Shown: positions 1 to 8,885, counted from the stretch's first letter. The stretch is DNA of 29,444 bases from Zelonia costaricensis (GCA_030849075.1 JASAOO010003218.1:1-29444); one strand, 5' to 3'. The notes: generated by a model not told the origin, from the letters alone. Translations and numbers: made by a program.

Positions 1-370
1 CGGCGAGGCGCGCCACGACGTTGCCGAGGTGGGCGTTGGCGGCTGCTGTCGTCGCGTGCACTTCGTCCCCCGCCGCGTACCGGCTGCCGATTCCATCGCA
101 CTCGTCCGCCCGCACGGCTGCAGCAAACACTGCGGGGGCCCGCGCAAGCCGCCGCTGCGCCGCCTCTTCGCTTTCCAGCGCGTAGAGCGCGAAGGGCGGG
201 TCAGGCGCGCGGCTGGCGCAGAAAACCTCGTACGGGTGACTGCTGCAGTGGCGCTCGAGGCGGTCGATGTTCTCGAGGGCCGCGGGTGTCGCCTTCGGGT
301 CCTCGCGCACGCTGCGCCGACTCGCGCGCGGCATGCGCAGCCACTGATCGATCAGTTCCTGCTTGAACAT
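1..370 (-). CDS. unrecognised protein, N-terminal 123 residues (cut by window edge)
   Basis: An open frame runs on the minus strand from an ATG at 370 to the left edge with no stop. The protein begins MFKQELIDQWLRMPRASRRS and continues for 123 residues with strongly GC-biased third codon positions, like the neighbouring genes. It is rich in Arg and Ala, with Cys at about residues 42, 52 and 93. I see no signal peptide, membrane segment or motif that I can name. A polypyrimidine tract and an AG sit 27 bases upstream of the ATG, so this start is plausible and the gene is probably spliced there. It lies downstream of prefoldin subunit 2 in the same direction. The rest of the protein is outside the window, so no function is proposed. 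Confidence 0.7.
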   Translation of the reverse strand, partial: MFKQELIDQWLRMPRASRRSVREDPKATPAALENIDRLERHCSSHPYEVFCASRAPDPPFALYALESEEAAQRRLARAPAVFAAAVRADECDGIGSRYAAGDEVHATTAAANAHLGNVVARLA

Positions 371-981
371 GCGTGCTGTGCCGCGTTGGCCCCTTGCTGT
401 ATGTGAGGTGATGGTGCGTGGCGTCGTGGCGGAGGGGGGGGGGGTGACGAAAGGAAGGCAGTGGGTGAGGGAGAAGTGCGTGGGTGCGCAGAAACGGGTG
501 GGACGCGAGGGCTTCGCACGCATCGCGGCTCCGCGCACGGTGGTCAAGAGGGACAGGGTGAGAAACGCGCGGAGAGCGCGCGACGAGCCCGTGGAAGCGC
601 ACACCAGCGCCCCACACGCTCGGGCACAACTGCAGCGCTGAACGTGCTGCATGCCACGCCAGAGCATGCGCGGTAGCGTCAGCAGCACTGGCACCAGCGT
701 TTCTGTTGAAGAGGGGGGGGGGGAGCGCAGTTGATGTGCTCGCATGGGTCGTATGCGCTACTGGCGCGTTCCGTTGAGCTTTCTCGTTCCTCCCAAGAGG
801 AAGGGGGGAAGGAGGGGGGGACTTAGATGGTGGTTGGGCTGGCCGCTTATTCCAGGCGCCTGTCACACAGACACACACACGCAAACACACACACAGGCGA
901 ACGTGGGTGCTTCTCTCGAGCTGCGCGCGCCATGACGATGCGCCACGCCGCCACCACCTTGCGGACCTGCTCAGCTTCACT
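371..981 (-). other. intergenic region between prefoldin 2 and the left-edge gene
   Basis: This 611-base stretch should hold the 3' UTR of prefoldin subunit 2 and the short 5' leader of the left-edge gene. It contains G11 runs on the plus strand at 434-444 and 713-723 and an interrupted CA microsatellite at about 871-896. Open frames crossing it are biased by these repeats and resemble no protein I know. Confidence 0.7.
397..463 (-). promoter_or_regulatory. predicted polypyrimidine tract and trans-splice acceptor of the left-edge gene
   Basis: Read on the minus strand, a C/T-rich tract that includes C11 (444-434) is followed by its first AG at 398-397. Splicing there would leave a 5' leader of 27 bases before the ATG at 370. 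The spliced-leader site is inferred from sequence pattern only. Confidence 0.5.
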
Positions 982-1407
982 TTACGCCAGCACGCCGCGC
1001 GTGCCCTCGGTGCTCTGACCGGCCGTCACGGCCTGGTTGGCGCCGGGGCGGTTCAGCTTGTACTTGGTCATGAACTCGTCCATCTGCTTCTCCTTCTCCA
1101 TGAGACCCTTGTTGAGCGCCGCGAGGGCTTCGCGAATGGCAACCAGGTTCTCCTCGATGTCGGGCAGCACCTCGCCCACCGTGTGCTCCACCAGGGCCCC
1201 ACCAACGAGGCGGTGGCAACAGCGGTCCTTGTTCAGCGGCCGCAGCTCCGTTGCGACGAGGTCGTGCTCGTGCGACTCGTTCTCGAGCTCGGCGATGCGG
1301 GACATGATCGCGCTCTGTTCCTGACGGAGGCGGTTGTACTGCTGGACGATCTGCTCCTCGGTGGGGGCGGCGCTCTCCGGCGCCTTGGCAGCGGCGGCGG
1401 TGCTCAT
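982..1407 (-). CDS. PFD2: prefoldin subunit 2
   Basis: This 141-residue protein is a beta-class prefoldin subunit, part of the cytosolic hexamer that hands unfolded actin and tubulin to the CCT chaperonin. Two helical segments that should form the coiled-coil arms (about residues 16-50 and 84-118) flank the beta-hairpin core. The core holds the subunit 2 signature: a Cys-rich RCCHRLVGG followed by LVEHTVGEVLPDI, which closely matches human PFDN2. Length is normal for the family. The Ala/Pro-rich N-terminus (residues 2-15) and the C-terminal tail after about residue 120 are probably disordered. The ATG at 1407 is the only in-frame Met upstream of the first helix; the next would remove part of it. 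The nearest AG after the polypyrimidine tract lies one base before this ATG, which is odd. Confidence 0.95.
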   Translation of the reverse strand: MSTAAAAKAPESAAPTEEQIVQQYNRLRQEQSAIMSRIAELENESHEHDLVATELRPLNKDRCCHRLVGGALVEHTVGEVLPDIEENLVAIREALAALNKGLMEKEKQMDEFMTKYKLNRPGANQAVTAGQSTEGTRGVLA

Positions 1408-2134
1408 GCTGATGGTGATGAAGGAGGGGGGGGGGGCTGATGGCGGTGTCAGGGGTCAAGAAGCGAATATCGGCACGCGTCGAGGGAGCAGCAAGCCGTT
1501 CTCTGTGGGTCGGTGACTCTGAAGTTGTGTGTAGTGGATCTATTCGTGCTGCGGCGTTGTGCACCGTGACAGAGGAGAGCGGAAGGGAGAGGGGTCGAGG
1601 CGGGGATGCTTGGGTGACGTGGCACGTGGAAGCAGAAGGGGGAGGGGCCGCGTGTGCGGTGGTCAGAAGCCGGCGCCCTGACACCATCAGCGTTGCGCAC
1701 AAACTTGTTCGCGCGAATTGCAGAGCGGCGTGAGGTAGCGGAGGCGAAGCGCGACTTCGCGAAGTACTAGCGTGTCCAAAGTTTGTTGAAGGCTGAAAAG
1801 GGAGAGGGGGCCCAACAACATCGCGGAGCTAACCCGCACCAGCGACGGGCGACAGCAACGCATCGGAACCCCCCGCTCTGCCACCCCCCTCAATCTCAGG
1901 ACTCGTACACGACCAGTGGGCTAGGCACGGGCAGTTGCCACGCCACCTCGCGCCGCCTGTACGCTGGTCCACAAATACACTGAGGGCTCAAAGAGCATGA
2001 AGTCCGTGATGTGCGGCAACCCGGTGTGGCATCCGCGAGGGGTGCGAGCCGCGTTCTCCCATGAGGCCGCACGTTCTTCATTCCCCTTCCTCTTCCACCC
2101 GCACCTCTCTCTGCTGCCTACCAGGTGATCGACA
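1408..2134 (-). other. intergenic region between TYW3 and prefoldin 2
   Basis: This 727-base stretch holds the 3' UTR of TYW3 and the 5' leader of prefoldin 2. It includes a plus-strand G11 run (1426-1436), further purine-rich plus-strand blocks near 1566-1600 and 1630-1650 that read as pyrimidine tracts on the transcript, and a small inverted repeat at 1744-1765. No open frame here resembles a protein. Confidence 0.7.
1409..1436 (-). promoter_or_regulatory. polypyrimidine tract abutting the prefoldin 2 start codon
   Basis: On the minus strand C11 (1436-1426) and a CTTCATCACCATC stretch lead to the first AG at 1410-1409, leaving a single base before the ATG at 1407. Either the leader is almost nil, or the acceptor used lies farther upstream, for example below the pyrimidine block at 1566-1600. 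I cannot decide between them from sequence. Confidence 0.4.
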
Positions 2135-3172
2135 TCACGGCGTAGGCGCACCTGAGGCGCGGCCGACGCGAGCCGCGACGGACTTCTCCAGCAACTGGAT
2201 GCGCCTCTCGTTCGCCGCCATCTTCTCGTTGGCGAGGCCGAGCAACGCCCAGACGTACGCGCGCTGATCGGCGCTGTGGTTGACGCCGTGAAGAACGAGC
2301 GGCACCTCCAGCCCCAGCCCCGCCGCGCTGCGGATGCCGCACATGACCTTGCGGCCCGGCGGCACGACGCCGCTGTTGCGGTAGCCGCTGTCGCTGACGG
2401 CGGCGGACAGCAGCGTCTTGGCCGCCTCCACCGTGCGGCACTCCACGTGCATCACGAAGGGCTCCATCTTCAGCGACACCGTGCCGCGCGTGGGTACGGC
2501 GAGCGTCGGTGTCTCGACGAGCGCGCCTTCCACCTCGCCGTCGTACAGGCCGGGCACCGCGGTGGCGGCATCGCTGGTGCCGCTCGCGACGACAGCGTCC
2601 ATGTGCGCCGCGTGCCGCGCCACCTGCGCCGCGTCGAGGGCCGCCTCCTCCGGCGTGGCGGCGACACCACACAGGAAGCGCACGACCCGCGCCATCTCCT
2701 GCGGCCGCAGCAGGCCGTGCTTCACGAACACCCACCCCAGCGCCACGCCGTCGCCACGCTTCATACGCGGCTTCGAGGCGCTGGCGGTGGTGGTGGCAGT
2801 GGTGTTGCTTCCATCCGCGCTTGCCTCCTCCACAGCGGCGTGCGGGATGTGATGGAAGAGGGCGATGCGGCCGCTGCAGCTGCTCGTCGTGACGAAGTCG
2901 GTGTGCGTGTTCAGCGCATCCATCACAGGCAGGCACTTGACATCGACGCTGCCCTTGGGGCTGAGGTCGCACGCGTTGGCCTTCAGGTTCGCGAGGATGT
3001 GTGCCTTGTGCGAGGCGAACTCCTTGTCGCGCTGCTGCTGCTGCTGCGACAGCGAGCGCGGCGGTGGCGCTCTTGCCTTCGCAGGCTTCCTACGCGGCGG
3101 CTTCACCTTCTTCGGCTCCTGGAGTTGCGCTGGCACCGACACGGCAGCAGCGTCTGGCGCGGGGTCGGTCAT
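2135..3172 (-). CDS. TYW3: tRNA wybutosine-synthesizing protein 3 (TYW3)
   Basis: This 345-residue protein matches TYW3, the SAM-dependent N4-methyltransferase that acts on the yW-86 intermediate at position 37 of tRNA-Phe. The family signature is clear: DLSPKGSVDVKCLPVMDALN (about 69-88) followed by FVTTSSCSGRI (93-103). Farther on are GWVFVKHG (146-153), LKMEPFVMHVECR (234-246), SGYRNSGV (262-269) and IRSAAGLGLEVPL (280-292), all conserved in TYW3. Residues 1-48 are basic, Pro-rich and end in a Gln run; a trypanosomatid-type low-complexity insert (115-138) and an acidic/Ala-rich insert (172-225) lengthen it relative to human TYW3. The frame stays open for 200 codons upstream of the ATG at 3172, but that part crosses the splice tract and is UTR-like, so I start at 3172. 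The basic N-terminus could help nucleic-acid binding or targeting; this is inference. Confidence 0.94.
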   Translation of the reverse strand: MTDPAPDAAAVSVPAQLQEPKKVKPPRRKPAKARAPPPRSLSQQQQQRDKEFASHKAHILANLKANACDLSPKGSVDVKCLPVMDALNTHTDFVTTSSCSGRIALFHHIPHAAVEEASADGSNTTATTTASASKPRMKRGDGVALGWVFVKHGLLRPQEMARVVRFLCGVAATPEEAALDAAQVARHAAHMDAVVASGTSDAATAVPGLYDGEVEGALVETPTLAVPTRGTVSLKMEPFVMHVECRTVEAAKTLLSAAVSDSGYRNSGVVPPGRKVMCGIRSAAGLGLEVPLVLHGVNHSADQRAYVWALLGLANEKMAANERRIQLLEKSVAARVGRASGAPTP

Positions 3173-3599
3173 GGCGGGCTGGTGTAGGGAGCTGCAATTC
3201 TCCACTGCAGGGAAGGTTGATGTCGGTGGACGTGGGGGGGGGGGGGGCAGAGGGAAGCAGACAAGTGGATCGCACACGTGAGAGGAGAGGAGGAGGGGGG
3301 GGGGAGGAGGAGGAGAGAGTGGATGCGGCGGGACGAGTCGGCGCCAAACCCGTGGGAAGACTCGTGGCGCACATCGCCGCGACAAAGCGCCAATCATTCT
3401 CTCTTCTTTTCTCAGAAACACCTTCGCATCTTCGCTTCGCGGTGAATGCCAGTACGCCGGAACATAGGATTTCTCTTTGTAGCTGCGAGAGCTGGAGAGG
3501 ATGCGGGCGCGCATGTGGGCACATACACCTACATACACAAACACACGCGCTCGAGGAGGCCACGTTGCCCTTCGCCGCTCCTCTCCCTTCTTGGAGCCT
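3173..3599 (-). other. intergenic region between the P-loop kinase gene and TYW3
   Basis: This 427-base stretch contains the TYW3 leader, a plus-strand G14 run (3234-3247), another purine-rich block (3280-3330) and a short interrupted CA repeat (about 3530-3545). No protein-like frame is seen. Confidence 0.7.
3205..3249 (-). promoter_or_regulatory. predicted polypyrimidine tract and trans-splice acceptor of TYW3
   Basis: On the minus strand C14 (3247-3234) and CAACCTTCCCTGC lead to the first AG at 3206-3205. That gives a 32-base leader before the ATG at 3172 and supports this start over the longer open frame. Confidence 0.55.
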
Positions 3600-4764
3600 C
3601 TACGACCCGAGCAAGGATGGCATCTCAGCCTCGTCGAAGTCTTCGCTCCCATCCTCCGGCGGGCGCCGCGACGGCGTCGTTGAGTCGAGGTGGGCGAACG
3701 CCCCACCTCCCCGGCTCGTCCACCGCGCCGTGAGGTGGGCGCTGTGGCAGCTGCTGCGACCTTTGCCCTCACGCAGGCCCCGCATCGTCGTGGCTGGGGC
3801 AGGACTGGCGAGGCTGCCGCCCAGCGGTGATGTCAGCTCGCCCGCGAGTACCGCCTCTGCACGGCTGCCGCCAAGACGAGCACCGAGCTGGTGGTGGAAC
3901 CCTGCGCCTTTTTCCAGCACTCGCCGCTGCACCGCCCCGAGCAGCTCCGCAGAACGGGCACGTGCGGCCGAGCCCGCGCTGCAGCCACCCTCACCACCGC
4001 CGCCGCCGGCAGCGCTGCTGCAGCCGAGGCTCGTGTCCGTGTCGACAGGGCACCCGGTCGCGGAGAGCAGGAGGGGCAGGAGGCCCACGCCAAGCACGTC
4101 GGTGCCAGGGCTTCGTCGTGCGCCGGCGTCCACGCTGTCCTCCGCGAGTGCTCCAGCGCCGCTGGTGCTCGGGGTGCCGCTGCTGGGCCCTGCCGCCGCG
4201 CGGCGCGCGCGGCGCTGACGCACCACGGCAACGAGGCGGTGCTTCACCGCGGTGAAGGCGAGGGCGGTGAGCGGCACCTCCGCGGCGGCGGCCGCGTCGA
4301 CCGGCCACCCGTGCACCGCCGCGTGCTCCATCGTCTCGAGCAGGGCGTGGTGCAGCACCGTGAAGGACTTGTCGACGTTCGTGTTGGACAGCACCAGCAC
4401 CGGCAGCGAGGCTGCGTGGACGCTGTCGACGAGGTGGGCCTGGATCGTGCGGATGGCCTGGAAGGAGGCGATGTACTTGTTGCTGGGCGCGTGCATCGAC
4501 ATGCCCCGCGCCCGGACGCAGAACCGCTCGAGGTGACTGTCCGCCTTGGGGATGCGCACCAGCGCCGGGACGCAGGCGACACCCGCGACAAGCAGCTCCG
4601 CCCGCTTTGCAGCCACGTAGCGCGGCAGCAGGTGCACGCCCTCCACCACCACCGACTCGCGCCGCGCCAGCAGACGAGCCAGCACGCCGTCCAGCGCTTG
4701 AAGCACGAGCTCGCACTGGGCCTCATACGCGGCCACCACCGGGGCCACGTTCGTGATGGCAGTC

Positions 4765-4795
<31 letters not shown>

Positions 4796-5768
4796 GCGCG
4801 ACTCTCTCCTTGACGGTGCCGGTGTTCGCCCCCGCGAGGTGCACGGCTGCGGCCGCCGCGCCGCCCTCCACGCGCCCTGCGATTGCGTCACAGGAGAGAC
4901 CGGCGCCGAGGACGGCCTTGTGCGCCTCGTACGTGGACACGAACAGCGCCGGGTACTGCGCCGCCTGCCCGCGCAGGCGACTCCGCAGCACCTGCCGCAC
5001 CGTGTCGGTGGACAGCACCGTGGAAATGCGGAGCTGACTCGCCACGAGACTCGCCAGTGTGCTCTTGCCCGCCCCGCTCGTGCCGCCCAGGAAGAACACA
5101 ACCGGCGTGCGGCCCGTCTGCTGGGCGCAGGCCACGTTCCAGCGGAGCAGCGGCCGCAGCGAGAGCATCTGCCCGCGCAGCTCGCTGCCGAGGCACTTGA
5201 CGATGCTGCGCTGCCACGAGGCGGCGGGCACGCAGAGGCGGTAGCGGTGCCGCCCCGCTGCGTCGTGCTCGTCCACCGCGGCCGAGAGCGCCAGCCAGTC
5301 CGTCACGAGCACTGGTAGCGGGACGGGCAGCTGCGGTGCCGGCGTCGCACCGGCGGAGTCGGCGTCAAGCAGCACCACCGGCGCCGCGCTCGCCGCGTCG
5401 CTGCTGCTGCTCGTGCCAGTGCTCGTGTAGGCGGAGGAGAGGAGGTGGGCGAGCATGTGGTCGACCGTCTGCCGCACGCGGTGCTGCTTGATGCCGCAGG
5501 AGAGGAGCACCCCGTGCAGGGTGTGCCGTGTGAAGTGAAGGGGCGCGCTGCCGCCGCTGCTGTCATCACACGGTGAGGCGAGGGTGCCCCCCGTGGTCGG
5601 GCTGGCGGCGGGGGTCGTGGTGACGCAGAGGCGGTGGACGAGCTGTGCGAGCCCGAGCCAGTAGGAGAGCGCGTCGTCCAGTGATGGGGGAGGGGCACCA
5701 GCAGAGCCACCAGCCAACACAGCGGCCGCGACCGCGCTCACAGGGGAGGGTGCGGCGGGGAGGGCCAT
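3600..5768 (-). CDS. P-loop kinase of the 2-phosphoglycerate kinase / LPA1 family
   Basis: This 722-residue protein carries an N-terminal domain (about 30-215, including HFTRHTLHGVLLSCGI, a site resembling an ATP-cone or regulatory fold) and a P-loop kinase domain (220-480). The Walker A is GGTSGAGKST (228-237), followed by STDTVRQVLRS (253-263), VVVEGVHLLPRY (373-384), KYIASFQAIRTIQ (431-443) and SNTNVDKSF (461-469). This order is shared with archaeal 2-phosphoglycerate kinases and with plant LOW PHYTIC ACID 1 (LPA1), and the NKY...IRTIQ...NTNVD block fits LPA1 best. An Ala-rich insert (about 302-345) interrupts the kinase domain. The C-terminal 240 residues are low complexity. LPA1 affects inositol-hexakisphosphate levels in plants; whether this protein makes 2,3-bisphosphoglycerate or acts in inositol phosphate metabolism is unknown. 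The ATG at 5768 is chosen because the open frame upstream is a pyrimidine-rich splice tract. Confidence 0.88.
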
Positions 5769-5845
5769 GATGAACTCGACTGCCGACGCGCGCGAAGTCG
5801 TGCGTGTGGAACGGGTGTGTCGAGTGAGTGAGGATGGGGAAAGTA

Positions 5846-5915
5846 CTGCAATGCAATAAACAAAGAAAATGTGGACGACACAAGGGGAAGGGGAGGAGGA
5901 GGAGAAGAGGTGGGT
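5846..5915 (-). promoter_or_regulatory. predicted polypyrimidine tract and trans-splice acceptor of the P-loop kinase gene
   Basis: On the minus strand a long CT-rich tract (about 5912-5890) is followed by a T-rich stretch and the first AG at 5847-5846. The leader would be 77 bases. This is the most classical-looking acceptor in the window. Confidence 0.65.
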
Positions 5916-6169
5916 GCGGGTTGGGGGGGGGGCAACACGTTCCCATGGACACACGGCACCCCCCCCCTTTCCACCGGCGCTGCGGCTGAAGGACACGAGC
6001 GGAGCAGACAGGCGAGCCACGAACACAAGAAGTGAGGCAGCACCCCAAGGCAGAGAAGAGGGGCGGCAGGGAGGGGGAGCGGAGGACTGCAGTCGTGCAG
6101 CGGGGGCGGGTCAACGGAACCACGCAGCGACACGCTGTCTTCCCCCTCCCCGTCACCGAGGCAAGAGAC

Positions 6170-6190
6170 GGGGTGTTGGGTGGGGTGGGG
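6170..6190 (+). other. G-quadruplex-capable sequence
   Basis: Four G tracts (6170-6173, 6178-6180, 6182-6185, 6187-6190) are separated by loops of four, one and one base on the plus strand, which is the template strand for transcription here. It meets the usual four-tract rule; folding in the cell is not shown. Confidence 0.6.
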
Positions 6191-6348
6191 TGGAGACGAG
6201 TGCGACAGGTGCGCACTGCACTGCTCTCACGCGGAGTGGGTCGATCTGGGTGAAGGGAGACGGAGGGGGGGGGGAAAGAAGGGAAAGGAAGAGGTAGGGT
6301 GGGTGGGGGTGGTGCGCCGCTGTTCCCCAACTTGTGCTTGCGTCTTGC

Positions 6349-6368
6349 GTGTGTGTGTGTGTGTGTGT
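6349..6368. repeat. (GT)10 microsatellite
   Basis: Ten uninterrupted GT units on the plus strand lie in the intergenic region upstream of the P-loop kinase gene. Confidence 0.95.
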
Positions 6369-7000
6369 TGGAATACGGAGCAGTGTGCTCGTTCACAGAC
6401 CCGTGATCGCCGTGCACACGCAAGCTTCGTGTGTGTGTGCGTGCCCCAGGGGAGAGGGGGAGGGGGCGAGAGAGAGAGCGGAAGTCGGTGGGTCGAGAAG
6501 GGGGGGGAGGGCAGCATGGAAGGAGGAGAAGAGCAGGTGATGTCTTCACAGAGAACGCAACACAGCCCACCCACAGACACGCGCGTGCATTGCGCCTCTG
6601 CTTCATCGCACGGCAGCGAACGATTAGTGGACCCAGAACGACCTCGGCTGCCTGCGCACCCTTAGACGACAGTGGCCAGCAGCACCGTCCCCCAGGGGGC
6701 ATCGGTCACTGCGGCAGAAATCGCAGGCGGGACTGGAGCTGCCAACGTCCACGCTGACACGAGGCGCGCAGAAGGACACCGCGCTTGAAAGGTCGAGGGG
6801 GTGCGGCGCGCCCGCCGGCCCGCCTCACCGTTGACGCCGTCACATATGTCGATGTCCACTCACGTTGTCCCCTCGGCCCTTCTCCGCGGCAGTGGGCTGA
6901 GGGAAGGACGAGGCAGGTAGAGTGAGGAAGGGGGGGGGGAGACGGCTACCACGTCAGCAACGCGGCGAGGCCGGCCCAGAACTGCGTGCCTCAACGGGCT

Positions 7001-7001
<1 letters not shown>

Positions 7002-7046
<45 letters not shown>
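7002..7046. repeat. (CA)22 microsatellite
   Basis: Forty-five bases of uninterrupted CA on the plus strand (TG on the transcript) lie about 155 bases beyond the stop codon of the DHHC gene, most likely in its 3' UTR. It is the longest pure dinucleotide array in the window and is likely to vary in length between strains. Confidence 0.97.
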
Positions 7047-7049
<3 letters not shown>

Positions 7050-7201
7050 CGGCGTGCACAGGCCTGGGGGGTGGGGTGGAGGGGGGCGCGGTGGCGAGGG
7101 CGGCGGAGAAGGCAGAAGCGGACACGGACAGACGACGAGGGCCTCTTCCTCACCGTCGCCACCACCACGGTCGGCATCATTCCTGCTCGTCTACGCGGCG
7201 C

Positions 7202-8770
7202 TCACCGGACACACGCCGCGGCTTGGCTCATGACCGCCTCGTCACGAAAGGGGGAGTCGGGGAACAGAATCTCCAGCAGGTTGCGCACGACGCCGCGGTC
7301 GTACAGGCCCTTGAGGTCCTTGGTGAGCATCTTGCGCACCCGCTTGCGGTACGCCACGTTCCTCTTACCGCCCTCCTCGTACCCGGGCTCTGTCTTGGGC
7401 AGCGGCGGCTCCTCGAGGGCCAGGAGTGCCTTGGGCTTGCGCTCCGCCACCTGCTGTAGTCGCTCCCGCACCTTGCGTGCCTCGCGGTACACCAGGTCCA
7501 GCGTTGGCAGCGTCGCCACGAAGTCCACCGTGTCGTCAATCTTGTTCAAGTCGTTGACCGTCAGGTTCGCCACGGCAAACGACATCTGGTAGCCCCAGAA
7601 GCCGTACAGCACGAGGCCGATGCACACGGCGAAGAACATGAGACACGCCTCGAGCATGTGGTAGTTGATCAGGATCATCATGTAGTGCGCCACCGTCAGG
7701 GGCACCTCACGGCCGTGGGGGCGGCGCAGCACCCACCCCCACGCGTGGTGCGCCTTCAGGAATTGCCGAATGCTGCGGAAGAGATCGTAGCAGGCCCACG
7801 TGCAGGACAGCGCGTGACACAGCAGGAAACCGAGGAAGTACCGCATCGTCCGCTCCGCCACGTCGTTGTTGATCCACGGGCAGTGGTGGTCGAAGCGGCG
7901 GACGCAGCGGTGACACAGGCGGCAGTGCTTGCTGCGGCTCGGCCGCGGGACGTGGCACGTGGTGCACGACTGGCCCAGACCGATCGGGTAGCCCACCGTC
8001 GGACTCGCAAAGGACCGCTGCGCTGCCGTGCGATGCAGGGCCGCCTCATCCGAGGACGCCGCATACACCATGCCATCGACGATGTAGCGGTTGTTCAGCA
8101 CGTACTCCTCCACCGGGGACCACACCAATCGGCGCGCGGGAGGGGAGGCTGCGGCTCTGCCGGTCGCTGCTGCTGCCGCTGCCGCCGCCGCACTCGCCCC
8201 ACCACCGCGACGGTTGCCACGGCGCGCTGCCGGCGGCGGTGCCGGTCCGCTCTTCTTCTTGCCGCCCTCTGCACCGGGCCCACTCGTCTCCGCCACGGAG
8301 GCGAAGCGGCGGCGCTGGGCCTCCAGCTCGGCCTCCGCCGTCACGGTGCCGGGATCCACGAAGACGGCGCAGCCCCAGAGGAGCTCGGAGACGATCACGA
8401 GCCCCCACGACACGGACTTGGACAGCAGCGACACCTGCAGCCGCGGCAGCGAGATGAAGAGGTACAGCACCTCCACGGTCCAGACAAGCGCGATGTAGAA
8501 CATGACCATGAACCAGTTGCGCTCGTGCAGGGTGTGAGCAGCGCAGCGACTGCAGCACTGGCGGCCCTTGCGTTGATTACAGCCGAAGAAGCAACTCACA
8601 CAGAAGCCGCAGACGTTGAGGGGGACTGCGGTGAGAAGTCGGTGCAGCCTGCCGATGATCCCGTCGCGGTGGTAGCGGGAGGGGCCCATGATGATGATGT
8701 ACATGAGGGAGCCCACCAGCGCGATGGCCCCGATGAAGGAGCCGAAGATGATAAGCAGCATCTCCTCCAT
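7202..8770 (-). CDS. DHHC palmitoyltransferase, ZDHHC4-like
   Basis: This 522-residue integral membrane enzyme should S-acylate cysteines of target proteins. Membrane segments are visible at about 4-28, 86-108, 117-138, 307-330 and 363-395. The DPG motif (139-141) follows the third. The Cys-rich catalytic domain (268-302) has the pattern CTTCHVPRPSRSKHC...CHRCVRRFDHHCPWINN with the active DHHC at 294-297; all zinc-binding Cys and His appear present. The C-terminal RGVVRNLLEILFP (492-504) recalls the end of human ZDHHC4, as does the single extra N-terminal segment. A Cys cluster (54-76) lies between the first two membrane segments, and an Ala/Gly-rich insert (160-212) precedes the catalytic domain. 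The ATG at 8770 opens the first membrane helix; the frame continues upstream only through repeat-rich leader. Substrates and membrane location are unknown. Confidence 0.93.
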   Translation of the reverse strand: MEEMLLIIFGSFIGAIALVGSLMYIIIMGPSRYHRDGIIGRLHRLLTAVPLNVCGFCVSCFFGCNQRKGRQCCSRCAAHTLHERNWFMVMFYIALVWTVEVLYLFISLPRLQVSLLSKSVSWGLVIVSELLWGCAVFVDPGTVTAEAELEAQRRRFASVAETSGPGAEGGKKKSGPAPPPAARRGNRRGGGASAAAAAAAAATGRAAASPPARRLVWSPVEEYVLNNRYIVDGMVYAASSDEAALHRTAAQRSFASPTVGYPIGLGQSCTTCHVPRPSRSKHCRLCHRCVRRFDHHCPWINNDVAERTMRYFLGFLLCHALSCTWACYDLFRSIRQFLKAHHAWGWVLRRPHGREVPLTVAHYMMILINYHMLEACLMFFAVCIGLVLYGFWGYQMSFAVANLTVNDLNKIDDTVDFVATLPTLDLVYREARKVRERLQQVAERKPKALLALEEPPLPKTEPGYEEGGKRNVAYRKRVRKMLTKDLKGLYDRGVVRNLLEILFPDSPFRDEAVMSQAAACVR

Positions 8771-8807
8771 GCGACTGAGTATGCGCGTGTGTGTTTGTGT
8801 GTATGCA

Positions 8808-8885
8808 CTGCAGGGAATGCGAACCGCAGGCAGCGGCGTCCACCAGCACGAATATGGCGGGAGGAGGTGTGGGGTGTGGGTAGGG
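8808..8885 (-). promoter_or_regulatory. predicted polypyrimidine tract and trans-splice acceptor of the DHHC gene
   Basis: On the minus strand a C/T/A-rich tract (8885-8861) is followed by no AG until 8809-8808, giving a 37-base leader before the ATG at 8770. Confidence 0.5.

Larger units (their letters stand above)
5769..7201 (-). other. intergenic region between the DHHC gene and the P-loop kinase gene
   Basis: This 1.43 kb stretch should hold the 3' UTR of the DHHC gene and the leader of the kinase gene. It contains the splice tract of the kinase gene, a plus-strand G10 run (5923-5932), one plus-strand poly-C run (about 5959-5967), a G-quadruplex-capable segment (6170-6190), (GT)10 at 6349-6368 and the longest microsatellite of the window, (CA)22 at 7002-7046. 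Frames across it are repeat-driven and none resembles a protein. Confidence 0.7.

Noticed and set aside
201..980. Minus-strand frame of 259 codons between prefoldin 2 and the left edge
   Set aside because: It overlaps the better-supported left-edge gene in another frame and is made of repeat-encoded Cys-Val and Pro-rich stretches.
3891..5318. Plus-strand frame of 475 codons antisense to the P-loop kinase gene
   Set aside because: Shadow of a GC-rich gene on the other strand, with His/Arg-rich composition and no motifs.
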